64,000 nucleotides of DNA from Clostridiales bacterium (GTDB lineage: Bacteria; Bacillota; Clostridia; Oscillospirales; Oscillospiraceae), in assembly GCA_025757645.1 (NCBI GenBank), contig CP107216.1, forward strand, positions 1 through 64,000. Reading direction: 5' to 3'. How positions within the stretch are numbered: the first letter of the stretch is position 1; each line of letters opens with the position of its first letter. The notes under the pieces were generated by a model. It saw nothing but the letters and a program-made list of their open reading frames with translations. It made no database searches and was not told the origin of the DNA. Position numbers and translations under genes: made by a program. Of the stretch, positions 6,681 through 13,638 are shown in pieces.

Positions 6681-6814
6681 CTACTTCTGTTTTGTCAGCT
6701 GCTTCACGCTTTGGTGCACGCCGGTCGCGGCCAGCCGGACGCGATGCCGACCGCCATCCCGATCAGGTACGTGACAGCCGTGATCGCCGCCACGGATGCA
6801 ATGCCGAGTTCCAT
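6681..6814 (-). pseudogene. Collapsed phage holin gene
   Basis: From ATG at 6814 the sequence begins MELGIASVAAITAVTYLIGM, the standard start of LL-H/HK97-type phage holins. It then jumps directly to the family's last segment (AVGIASG), and after a frame change reads LAATGVHQSVKQLTKQK, the usual holin tail, with a stop at 6681. The middle (second half of the first membrane segment to the third) is missing, and the frame is broken, so it cannot work as a holin. GAGGTGAGGGC remains before the start. A stem of AACACGCCG / CGGCGTGTT at about 6640-6675 follows. It shows an older lysis cassette right of the attachment site. Confidence 0.7.
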
Positions 6815-6966
6815 GCCCTCACCTCTTGTCCCGCTATTCCCTATGCGGCGGCGTGGCACAGTCCCTTTTATCGTACAAAGAAGAAAGAATAGACATTCCG
6901 ACCATAAAATGATAAAATTGTCGTAATCCGCCGGAAACGGCGAGAAAAACGAGAGGAAGAGTGTCT

Positions 6967-7482
6967 ATGAAAAAGTGCAAATTTTGCATGACAGAAATCG
7001 ACGACAAAGCGAAAGTCTGCCCGCAGTGCGGCAGGAAGCAGCCCAGCAAGGCCAAGAAGATTGTTGGAATTGTCCTGCTTGCCCTGTGCGCGATCATCGT
7101 GATTGCCGCGATTGCCGGCGGCAGCGGGGACAAAGACAAACCGGCCAGCGCGGCCGGAACTGTCGAAACGCAAGCCCCGGAAAACACTGACCCGGTTGCC
7201 AAGCTCAGCTATAACAAGCTGGAGACCGTCACAGAAGCCGCGGAAGGCCGCACGAATTACGGCAGTCAGTGCATCAACGGCGCGATCAAAAATACGTCCG
7301 GTAAGCAGCTGTCCTATGTGGGTGTCACCTTCGCGCTGTACGATCAGGACGGCAACCAGATCGGTACTGCCATCGACAATATCAGTGACCTGACACCAGA
7401 TTCTACGTGGAAATACACGGCCATGACGCTTGATACGGAACAGTTCGCTTCGTTTGAGCTGACGAGCGTTGACGCCTGGTAA
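6967..7482 (+). CDS. Zinc-ribbon, membrane-anchored FxLYD domain protein
   Basis: 171 residues. Residues 1-22 hold two CxxC knuckles (CKFCMTEIDDKAKVCPQCG), residues about 30-52 one membrane segment (IVGIVLLALCAIIVIAAIAG), and residues about 95-165 an FxLYD domain: INGAIKNTSGKQLSYVGVTF then ALYDQDGNQIGTA. The zinc ribbon should be inside and the FxLYD domain outside, as in other Firmicutes proteins of this layout; role unknown. ATG at 6967 is chosen over GTG at 6961 because GAGAGGAAGA lies at good spacing only for the ATG. A GC-rich hairpin without a clear T-run follows at 7500-7526. Confidence 0.85.
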   Translation: MKKCKFCMTEIDDKAKVCPQCGRKQPSKAKKIVGIVLLALCAIIVIAAIAGGSGDKDKPASAAGTVETQAPENTDPVAKLSYNKLETVTEAAEGRTNYGSQCINGAIKNTSGKQLSYVGVTFALYDQDGNQIGTAIDNISDLTPDSTWKYTAMTLDTEQFASFELTSVDAW

Positions 7483-7559
7483 CACACAGGCAATAACAAC
7501 CGCCCGGGCGCACTGCACCCGGGCGGAACTGAAGGTAATGCGTTCTTGGGGGGATACGC

Positions 7560-7703
7560 ATGCGGGCAGAAATCTATAGGGTCATGTACCGTATGGTTCA
7601 CAAATACGGCTGGAATTGGGGCATCACGCGCGGCCTCATCAATCGCCGGTTCGGCACGAACTATACCGCCGATGAATTGAAAGAGCTGTACAATGAACGA
7701 TAA
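7560..7703 (+). CDS. 47-residue hypothetical protein
   Basis: MRAEIYRVMYRMVHKYGWNW then ITRGLINRRFGTNYTADELK: a basic, aromatic helix followed by a short second helix. GGGGGGAT lies five bases before the ATG. Its last 11 bases overlap the start of the next gene, so coupling supports a real gene. Family not recognised. Confidence 0.55.
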   Translation: MRAEIYRVMYRMVHKYGWNWGITRGLINRRFGTNYTADELKELYNER

Positions 7704-8106
7704 AATCAAAAACGCGCTCGGCGGCTCTGGCGGCAGCGTTTCCGTCTCTGAAAAGCCAACGGCGGAACCAGTAAGTACAGAAAAAGATGCGGATGTTTCT
7801 GACAGCAACGAATCGAAAATCGTGACAACGGAAGAGGAACTGGAAGCCTACTTCATCATCAAAAACCTGCTGAAAGACGTCGTTGACCTGCAAGACATTA
7901 CATATAAGGACACCGAATCCTATATCAATATTCTCTACAAGAAAAATACCCGCAAATGGATTTGCCGCTTAAAACTCACCGACACAGTGAAAACACTGAT
8001 TGTGCCTGACGAGGAGAAAAAGGGCCAAAAATTTAACCTGACAAGTGTATATGATCTGGAACAATACAACGATCTGCTGCACAAAACATTGGCTCGTTAT
8101 ATGTGA
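7693..8106 (+). CDS. Orphan type I restriction R-subunit-like domain protein
   Basis: 137 residues. Residues 1-47 are a low-complexity Ser/Glu/Thr linker. From about 48, EEELEAYFIIKNLLKDVVDL, ITYKDTESYINILYKKNTRK and WICRLKL, to DLEQYNDLL follow the pattern I know from the small beta-rich domain found at the end of some type I restriction-like R proteins (ELEGYFIVKSI / RDTQSYFGIL / RKPICRL). There is no helicase or nuclease motif, so it is a stand-alone domain rather than an enzyme. It follows the 47-residue gene with overlap and ends at a strong terminator. Lower GC than the genes to the right. Confidence 0.55.
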   Translation: MNDKIKNALGGSGGSVSVSEKPTAEPVSTEKDADVSDSNESKIVTTEEELEAYFIIKNLLKDVVDLQDITYKDTESYINILYKKNTRKWICRLKLTDTVKTLIVPDEEKKGQKFNLTSVYDLEQYNDLLHKTLARYM

Positions 8107-8114
8107 TTCAAGCA

Positions 8115-8151
8115 TGAAAAAGAGGGATGCAAAGTTGCATCCCTCTTTTCA
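8115..8151 (+). terminator. Terminator closing the accessory block
   Basis: AAAAGAGGGATGCAA / TTGCATCCCTCTTTT, a perfect 15-bp stem with a 3-nt loop, A-rich before and T-rich within the stem end; works in both directions. GC content and gene type change just after it. Confidence 0.9.
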
Positions 8152-8158
8152 GCGGTGC

Positions 8159-8187
8159 TTGCCATCCCGCCAAAATGCACGTATAAT
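8159..8187 (+). promoter_or_regulatory. Promoter of the aldolase gene
   Basis: TTGCCA at 8159-8164, 17-bp spacer, TATAAT at 8182-8187, 33 bases before the start codon. Confidence 0.8.
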
Positions 8188-8220
8188 CGGGGCATTGAGA
8201 CAAGATAAGGAGGAATCCGC

Positions 8221-8994
8221 ATGGAAAACACACTCAAACAGAAACTTGCCGCCGGCGCGCAGCCCATCGGCACCTTTTTTGACACCGCCAGCGTGAGCCT
8301 CATGGAGTGCCTCGGCCGCACGGGGCTCGACTTTGCCATCATCGACAACGAGCACTCCCCCATCGAGGCTGAGACCACCGCCGCGCTCGTGCGCGCCGCC
8401 GAGCTGAGCGGCATCTGCCCGCTCGCGCGCGTGCGCGAGATCAGCCGCCCCGCCGTGCTCAAGCTGCTCGACGTCGGCGTGCAGGGCCTGATCGTGCCGA
8501 ACGTCAAGACGCTCGAGCAGGTGCAGGAGCTCGTGAACTACGCGAAATATTACCCCATCGGCCAGCGGGGCTTCTGCCCGTCGCGCAAGGACGGCTGGGG
8601 CTTTGACGGGCTCGGCTCCGTGCCGGAGACCATGCGCCACTTCAACGGCGAGACCCTGCTCTTCCCGCAGTGCGAGACCGCCGAGGCGCTCGATATCATC
8701 GAGGACATCTGCGCCGTGGACGGCGTGGACGGCATCTTCGTCGGGCCGTTTGACCTGTCGATCTCGATGGGCATGCCGGGACAGTTTGACGCGCCGGAAT
8801 TTCAGGCGGCCATCACGCGCATCGTCGCCGCCTGCCGTGCGGCCGGAAAGTACTGCATGTTCTTCACCGGCACGGCCGACGGCGTGGTCGACGGCTTCCG
8901 CAGGGGCTTCGACGCCATGGCCTACAGCCTCGACGCCGCGCTGTTCATTCAGGGCGTGAAGCGCGATGTGGAGGACATCCGCAGCCGACTGTAA
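8221..8994 (+). CDS. HpcH/HpaI-type class II aldolase
   Basis: 257 residues, normal for the 2-keto-3-deoxy sugar-acid aldolases that split compounds such as 2-dehydro-3-deoxyglucarate or 4-hydroxy-2-oxo-heptanedioate into pyruvate (or tartronate semialdehyde) and an aldehyde, using a divalent metal. Family landmarks: DFAIIDNEHSP with the catalytic His, LARVREI, DVGVQGLIVPNVKT, RGFCPSRKDGW, FPQCET with the metal-binding Glu, and DGIFVGPFDLSISMG with the metal-binding Asp. TAAGGAGGAATCC fixes the start. Single gene with its own promoter and terminator; the exact substrate cannot be told. Confidence 0.88.
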   Translation: MENTLKQKLAAGAQPIGTFFDTASVSLMECLGRTGLDFAIIDNEHSPIEAETTAALVRAAELSGICPLARVREISRPAVLKLLDVGVQGLIVPNVKTLEQVQELVNYAKYYPIGQRGFCPSRKDGWGFDGLGSVPETMRHFNGETLLFPQCETAEALDIIEDICAVDGVDGIFVGPFDLSISMGMPGQFDAPEFQAAITRIVAACRAAGKYCMFFTGTADGVVDGFRRGFDAMAYSLDAALFIQGVKRDVEDIRSRL

Positions 8995-9011
8995 AAAGAT
9001 ATGAATATAGC

Positions 9012-9044
9012 AAAGGCGCGCACCAGCCGGTGCGCGCCTTTTTT
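9012..9044 (+). terminator. Terminator after the aldolase gene
   Basis: AAGGCGCGCACC / GGTGCGCGCCTT stem and T6 tail; the A-rich side also serves the leftward gene that ends at 9052. Confidence 0.9.
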
Positions 9045-9051
9045 GCATACC

Positions 9052-9393
9052 TCAATGCTTATCCCCGCAGAAGGCAGCCTCGTCGTTCGACCAGCCGCGG
9101 TCGAGCAGCCAGTAGGTCGTCTCGTCGTCGGCCGCCATCTCGTCGTCCGTCAGCTCGCGGTCCTGGTGCTGGCGGCCCCACTTGAGCAGCTCATAATTAC
9201 GCAGCTCCTTGAGCGTGAAGGGCAGGCCCAACTCCTCCGCCACCGGCAGGAGCACGTGCTCGGTCATCACGTCACGGATCTCGAGACTGCCGGGATAGCT
9301 GTCCATCGCCTGCTGCACGCGCGCCTGCAGGGCGGGGTCGGCATCATAAATCTCAAAGAACTTATCCACATTCGTTTTCGGTTTGTCTGCCAT
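9052..9393 (-). CDS. Hypothetical acidic protein (Nif11-like layout uncertain)
   Basis: 113 residues from ATG at 9393; AGGAG is eight bases upstream, while the in-frame GTG at 9402 is too close to it. Mostly helical and acidic: NVDKFFEIYDADPALQARVQ, LGLPFTLKELRNYELLKWG, then ELTDDEMAADDETTYWLLDR. The sequence LPFTLKELRNYE recalls the FTLEEL motif of Nif11/nitrile-hydratase-alpha leader peptides, but no GG cleavage site or core peptide is visible, so this is only a resemblance. Unknown function. Confidence 0.65.
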   Translation of the reverse strand: MADKPKTNVDKFFEIYDADPALQARVQQAMDSYPGSLEIRDVMTEHVLLPVAEELGLPFTLKELRNYELLKWGRQHQDRELTDDEMAADDETTYWLLDRGWSNDEAAFCGDKH

Positions 9394-9461
9394 ATCGGTC
9401 ACTCCTGATACAGGTATTTTCCTGCATTATACTACACCCCGCGCCCGCGCGCAAGGCGCGT

Positions 9462-9641
9462 TCATGCCTCCGGCGATTCGGCCAGCTGCGCGAGCGCGCT
9501 GCGCACCGCCGCGATCACAAACGCGGAAAACGTGCAGTCCTTACCCGCGATGGCCGCCTCCACGTCTGCGATGACATCGTCCGGAAAGCGGATGGTCTTG
9601 TTCGTCGTGTGCGGCGTGCGCGGTATCTGAAATGCTGCCAT
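9462..9641 (-). CDS. Ribbon-helix-helix protein
   Basis: 59 residues: TTNKTIRFPDDVIADVEAAI followed by KDCTFSAFVIAAVRSALAQL, the strand-helix-helix order of MetJ/Arc-type or CopG-type DNA-binding proteins. AAAGGAGCGGCAGC lies before the ATG at 9641. It is divergent from feoA across 125 bp that contain palindromes, so control of the iron genes or of itself is a fair guess. No toxin partner is visible next to it. Confidence 0.8.
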   Translation of the reverse strand: MAAFQIPRTPHTTNKTIRFPDDVIADVEAAIAGKDCTFSAFVIAAVRSALAQLAESPEA

Positions 9642-9671
9642 GCTGCCGCTCCTTTCAGTGTATTCCCTGAT

Positions 9672-9725
9672 AATACCATGGCCGGTGCAAAAATGCACCC
9701 GCGCGCACCCTGCCGAATACCATGG
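9672..9725. promoter_or_regulatory. Palindrome flanked by direct repeats between RHH gene and feoA
   Basis: AATACCATGG at 9672-9681 and 9716-9725 (44 bp apart) flank the inverted repeat GGTGCA-AAAA-TGCACC at 9684-9699. A further short stem GGAGGC/GCCTCC occurs at about 9731-9746 just before the feoA ribosome binding site. Placed to act as operators for the divergent genes. Confidence 0.55.
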
Positions 9726-9765
9726 GTACGGGAGGCAATCGCCTCCGGAGGAAGGGGAAGCAACC

Positions 9766-10002
9766 ATGACACAGATCCAAACGCTCAGCGAGCTGCTGCC
9801 CGGCCAGAGCGCGACCGTGCGCAGCGTGTGCGCGCCCGACGGGATGCAGCGGCGGCTGCGCGACCTCGGCCTGATTGAAAACACGCGCGTCGTCTGCCTC
9901 GGCCGCAGCCCCATGGGCGACCCGAGCGCCTATCTCATCCGCGGCACGGTGATCGCGCTGCGGCGGTGCGACTGCTGCGGCATCCGCGTGGCCGTGCCGT
10001 AA
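9766..10002 (+). CDS. feoA: Ferrous iron transport protein A
   Basis: 78 residues, normal FeoA size, a small cytosolic SH3-like barrel that assists FeoB. Landmarks: LSELLPGQSATVRSVCAPDG, MQRRLRDLGLIENTRVVCL, the turn RSPMGDPSAYLIRGTVIALR, and the Cys-rich tail CDCCGIRV. GGAGGAAGGGGAAG precedes the ATG at 9766. The gene is 13 bp from feoB and clearly in one operon with it. Uptake of Fe(II) fits an anaerobe. Confidence 0.92.
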   Translation: MTQIQTLSELLPGQSATVRSVCAPDGMQRRLRDLGLIENTRVVCLGRSPMGDPSAYLIRGTVIALRRCDCCGIRVAVP

Positions 10003-10015
10003 AGGGGGTGCGCGC

Positions 10016-11902
10016 ATGGGACTGACGCACCGCTCTGTCGGCGCGCACGCGGCCGCGTTCGGCGGCACACGCCGGGCGGGCGAGCGCGTCGTGGCGCTGG
10101 CAGGCAACCCGAACGTCGGCAAGAGCACCGTCTTTAACGCCCTGACCGGGATGCACCAGCACACCGGCAACTGGGCGGGCAAGACCGTCGGCTGCACGTG
10201 CGGCCGCTGCCGCTCGGCGCGGGAGAACTATTTTTTCGTGGACATTCCGGGCACATACTCCCTGTGCCCGCACTCGGCGGAGGAGGCCGTCGCGTGCGAC
10301 TTTGTGCGCGGCGGCGAGGCCGACGCCGTGGTCGTCGTGTGCGATGCGACGTGCCTGGAGCGCACGCTCGTGCTCGCGCTGCAGGTGCGCAGTGTGACGC
10401 CGAACCTGATCGTGTGCGTGAACCTGCTCGACGAGGCGCGGCGCAAGCGCATCACGATCGACCTGCCGGAGCTGCAGGCGCAGCTCGGCGTGCCGGTCGT
10501 GGGCGTGACGGCGCGAAAAAAGAAAACGCTCTCTGCCCTGCTCGACGCGCTCGACACCGTCGCGGCGGCGCCGCAGCCGCAGCCGGACGCAGCGCCGCCG
10601 GCAGACCCCGCGAACGACGTGCGCCGGGCAGAGGCCATCTGCCGCGCGTGCGTGACTTACGGCACGGCCGAATACGCCGCGCGCGACCGGCGGCTCGACC
10701 GCCTGCTCACGAGCCGGGCGACCGGCTACCCCGTCATGCTGCTGGGGCTGGCGGGCGTGCTGTGGCTGACGATCGCGGGCGCGAACGCCCCGTCGGAATG
10801 GCTGGCGCGCGCGCTCGGCTGGGTGCAGGCACAGTTTTCGGCATTGCTCACGGCGCTGCGCGCACCGCTCTGGCTGCAGGGGCTGCTGGTGGACGGCATG
10901 TTCCGGACGCTGGCGTGGGTCGTGGCCGTGATGCTGCCGCCGATGGCCATCTTTTTCCCGCTGTTTACGCTGCTCGAGGACGCGGGGTATCTGCCGCGCG
11001 TGGCGTATAACCTCGACCGGCCGTTTCACGCCTGCCATGCGTGCGGCAAGCAGGCGCTGACGATGTGCATGGGTCTCGGCTGCAACGCGGCGGGCGTGGT
11101 CGGCTGCCGGATCATCGACTCCGAGCGCGAGCGGCTGCTCGCCGTGCTGACCAATAGCCTCATGCCGTGCAACGGGCGGTTTCCGGCGCTCATCGCGCTC
11201 ATGACCATGTTCTTTGCCGCGGCCGGCGGCAGCTCGCTCGTCAGTGCGCTGCTGCTCACGGCGGCGCTCGTGCTGAGCGTGGGGCTGACGTTCGGCGCGA
11301 CGTGGCTGCTGAGCATGACCGTGCTGCGCGGCAGACCGTCGGCCTTCGCGCTGGAGCTGCCGCCGTACCGCGCACCGCAGGTCGGGCAGGTCATCGTGCG
11401 CTCCGTGTTCGACCGGACGCTGTTCGTGCTCGGGCGCGCGGCCGCCGTGGCCGCGCCGGCCGGGATGATTCTTTGGACGCTGGCAAACGTGCACATCGGC
11501 GGCGCGAGCCTGCTGGCGTGGTGCGCGAATGCGCTCGACCCGCTCGGGCGGGTGATGGGCATGGACGGCGTGCTGCTGCTGGCGTTCGTGCTCGGATTTC
11601 CGGCCAACGAGATCGTGCTGCCGATCGCCGTGATGGGGTATCTGGCGCAAGGCAGTCTGGGCGATTCGCTCGGGCTGGCACAGATGCACGCACTGCTGAC
11701 CGCCAACGGCTGGACGTGGACGACCGCCGTGAGCGCCGTGCTGTTTTTCCTGCTGCACTGGCCGTGCTCGACGACGCTCTGGACCATCCGGCGCGAGACC
11801 GGCAGCACAAAATGGACACTGCTGGCGGCGCTGCTGCCGACGGCGATGGGCATGGCGCTGTGCACGGCGTTCACAGCGCTGGCGCGCGCACTCGGATGGT
11901 GA
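10016..11902 (+). CDS. feoB: Ferrous iron transporter B
   Basis: 628 residues, shorter than most FeoB (about 660-770). Cytosolic GTPase domain first: G1 GNPNVGKST at about 30-38, switch I NWAGKTVG, G3 DIPGTYSL at about 76, G4 NLLDE at about 136. A short helical spacer and then the membrane part from about 230: MGLGCNAAGVVGCRIIDSER and LTNSLMPCNGRFPALIALMT carry the conserved gate cysteines, and a second gate repeat follows (LGFPANEIVLPIAVMGYLAQ). AAAGGGGGTGCGCGC before the ATG. Drives GTP-dependent Fe(II) import across the inner membrane together with FeoA. Confidence 0.95.
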   Translation: MGLTHRSVGAHAAAFGGTRRAGERVVALAGNPNVGKSTVFNALTGMHQHTGNWAGKTVGCTCGRCRSARENYFFVDIPGTYSLCPHSAEEAVACDFVRGGEADAVVVVCDATCLERTLVLALQVRSVTPNLIVCVNLLDEARRKRITIDLPELQAQLGVPVVGVTARKKKTLSALLDALDTVAAAPQPQPDAAPPADPANDVRRAEAICRACVTYGTAEYAARDRRLDRLLTSRATGYPVMLLGLAGVLWLTIAGANAPSEWLARALGWVQAQFSALLTALRAPLWLQGLLVDGMFRTLAWVVAVMLPPMAIFFPLFTLLEDAGYLPRVAYNLDRPFHACHACGKQALTMCMGLGCNAAGVVGCRIIDSERERLLAVLTNSLMPCNGRFPALIALMTMFFAAAGGSSLVSALLLTAALVLSVGLTFGATWLLSMTVLRGRPSAFALELPPYRAPQVGQVIVRSVFDRTLFVLGRAAAVAAPAGMILWTLANVHIGGASLLAWCANALDPLGRVMGMDGVLLLAFVLGFPANEIVLPIAVMGYLAQGSLGDSLGLAQMHALLTANGWTWTTAVSAVLFFLLHWPCSTTLWTIRRETGSTKWTLLAALLPTAMGMALCTAFTALARALGW

Positions 11903-11963
11903 GCGGATTAGGCCGCGGCCGCCGGGACATACTAGCCGCAGGACGCAGGAAAGGAAGAAGCAA

Positions 11964-12155
11964 GTGACCCGACCGACCACGGAGGAGCTGGCACGCCGCG
12001 CGCTCGAGTCCGTCGCCCGGGCGCACGGCGTGTCTGTTGCCGATGTGCACGCCGCCGTGCGCGGGGCGGCGGAGCACACGAAAGCCCTCGGCGCGCTCAC
12101 ACCGGAGGAGCTGGTGGCATATCTCGCGCACAAGAGCAGAAACCGGGAGCCGTAA
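11964..12155 (+). CDS. Small helical protein in the feo operon
   Basis: 63 residues from GTG at 11964; GGAAAGGAAG sits upstream. Sequence EELARRALESVARAHGVSVA then DVHAAVRGAAEHTKALGALT is two or three helices with a helix-turn-helix-like turn. I cannot place it in a family. It ends inside the terminator stem that closes the feo operon, 61 bp after feoB, so co-transcription is likely. A FeoC-like role is possible by position, but FeoC winged-helix features and Cys residues are absent. Confidence 0.6.
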   Translation: MTRPTTEELARRALESVARAHGVSVADVHAAVRGAAEHTKALGALTPEELVAYLAHKSRNREP

Positions 12156-12172
12156 CGGCTCCCGGTTTTTTT
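12141..12172 (+). terminator. Terminator of the feo operon
   Basis: AACCGGGAGCC / GGCTCCCGGTT with T7 tail; overlaps the last codons of the small gene. Confidence 0.92.
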
Positions 12173-12175
12173 GCC

Positions 12176-12365
12176 TGTCGGAAAACCCCATTGGGGTTTT
12201 CCGACAAAAGGCTTACAGTCTGCTGCGCGCAGAATTTGTGCGCCGATGGCACGCAAATTCCACACTTGCAGCCTGAGCGGTATTTTCTCTGCCGCACATG
12301 TCGCCAGAGAAAATGATTTCACTTTTTTGCCGCCTGCGGGCGGCAAACTCTGCGAGGCTTCTTCT
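12176..12365 (-). repeat. Dispersed structured intergenic element, copy A
   Basis: About 190 bp, reading leftwards: AAGCCTCGCAGAGTTT, hairpin TTTGCCGCC-CGCA-GGCGGCAAA, hairpin ATTTTCTCTG...CAGAGAAAAT with ACATGT at its tip, conserved CAGGCTGCAAGTGTGGAATT, an imperfect stem, GCAGCAGACTGTAAGCCTTT, and a final hairpin GTCGGAAAACCCC / GGGGTTTTCCGAC. The same order is found in copies at 23,191 and 40,996. No protein-coding sense. Lies between the feo terminator and the sbcD promoter. Confidence 0.88.
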
Positions 12366-12424
12366 GTGCGGGGCCGGTGCTTTCATATGCTCCCGGTTTT
12401 GTCATGCCGCGGCGAAAATCGCCG

Positions 12425-12453
12425 TTGTGCCGGGGCGCGATTCGGATTATAAT
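12425..12453 (+). promoter_or_regulatory. Promoter of sbcDC
   Basis: TTGTGC at 12425-12430, 17-bp spacer, TATAAT at 12448-12453, 45 bases before the sbcD start. Confidence 0.75.
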
Positions 12454-12498
12454 GGAAGCACCACACCGCGGCCCGGCCGCGGGAAGGAGCGGACCGAC

Positions 12499-13638
12499 AT
12501 GAAATTTCTTCACCTCGCCGACCTGCACCTCGGCAAGCGGGTCAACGGCTTTTCAATGCTGGAGGATCAGGCTTATATCCTGCGGCAAATTCTCGCCATT
12601 CTGGACGACGAGCGGCCGGACGGCGTGCTGATCGCAGGCGACATATACGACAAGCCCGTGCCGCCGACCGAAGCCGTCGAGCTGCTCGACGGATTTTTGA
12701 CCGAGTTGTGCGCGCGCGGCGTGCCCGTTTTGCTCATCAGCGGCAACCACGACTCGCCGGAGCGGCTCGCCTTCGGCGGGCGGGTCATGGGCAGCTGCGG
12801 CATCCACATCGCGCCGGTCTACGGCGGCGCGGTCGCGCCCGTCGTGCTGCGCGACGAAATCGGGCCTGTGTACCTGTGGCTGCTGCCGTTTTTGAAGCCC
12901 GCGCACGTGCGCCGCTGGTTCCCGGACGCGCAGATCGAGAGCTACACCGACGCCGTGGCCGCCGCCATCGCGCACATGGACATCGACGACAGCGCGCGCA
13001 ACGTGCTCGTGACGCACCAGTTCGTGACCGGCGGCGCGCGCAGCGGCTCGGAGGAGCTGTCCGTCGGCGGGACGGACAATGTGGACAGCAGCGTGTTCGC
13101 GCCGTTTGACTACGTGGCGCTCGGCCACCTGCACGGCGCGCAGCAGATCGGCCGCCCGACGATCCGCTACGCCGGGTCGCCGCTCAAGTACTCGTTTTCC
13201 GAGGCGAGCCAGCGCAAATCCGTCACCGTCGTGACGCTGGGCGAAAAGAGCGCGGTCGACGTGCGCACCGTGCCGCTGACGCCGCTGCGCGACCTGCGCG
13301 AGATCCGCGGCAGCTACGACGAGCTAACCGCACGGAGCTTTTACGAGCACACGACCTACCGCAGCGACTACCTGCACCTGATCCTCACGGACGAGCAGGA
13401 CGTGTTCGACGCCGTGGGGCGGCTGCGGGCGATCTACCCATACCTGATGACGCTCGACTACGACAACGCCCGCACGCGCGCCGCCGGGGCGGTGGCAGCG
13501 CCGGCGGCCATGGAGCAGCGCACACCGCTGGAGCTGTTCGAAGCGCTCTACTTACAGCAAAACAACCAGCCCATGAGCGACGAGCAGCGCGCGTTCGCGG
13601 CGCAGCTCATGGAGGAGATTCAGGAGGCGCAGCCATGA
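12499..13638 (+). CDS. sbcD: SbcD nuclease subunit (Mre11 family)
   Basis: 379 residues, usual size. The calcineurin-like phosphoesterase motifs are in order: DLHLGKRV at residues 8-15, GDIYDKP at about 47-53, ISGNHDSPERL around 80, and YVALGHLHGAQQIG around 215. These bind the two Mn ions used to cut DNA ends and hairpins. Start ATG at 12499 after GGAAGGAGC; the frame is open further upstream but those bases are the promoter and the dispersed element. Overlaps sbcC by ATGA, as expected for subunits of one complex. Confidence 0.95.
   Translation: MKFLHLADLHLGKRVNGFSMLEDQAYILRQILAILDDERPDGVLIAGDIYDKPVPPTEAVELLDGFLTELCARGVPVLLISGNHDSPERLAFGGRVMGSCGIHIAPVYGGAVAPVVLRDEIGPVYLWLLPFLKPAHVRRWFPDAQIESYTDAVAAAIAHMDIDDSARNVLVTHQFVTGGARSGSEELSVGGTDNVDSSVFAPFDYVALGHLHGAQQIGRPTIRYAGSPLKYSFSEASQRKSVTVVTLGEKSAVDVRTVPLTPLRDLREIRGSYDELTARSFYEHTTYRSDYLHLILTDEQDVFDAVGRLRAIYPYLMTLDYDNARTRAAGAVAAPAAMEQRTPLELFEALYLQQNNQPMSDEQRAFAAQLMEEIQEAQP

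Noticed and set aside
9052..9393. RiPP precursor with Nif11-type leader
   Set aside because: Only a weak LPFTLKELRNYE resemblance; no double-Gly site, no core peptide, no modifying enzyme or transporter next to it.
9462..9641. Antitoxin of a type II system
   Set aside because: Ribbon-helix-helix fold fits, but no toxin gene adjoins on the same strand.
10016..11902. Truncated FeoB
   Set aside because: 628 residues is short, but G domain, both gate regions and the end are present; differences lie in spacer lengths.
9935..12346. Very long open frame antisense to feoB
   Set aside because: Arg/Pro/His-rich translation without any domain, produced by GC-rich third-position bias opposite a clear FeoB gene.
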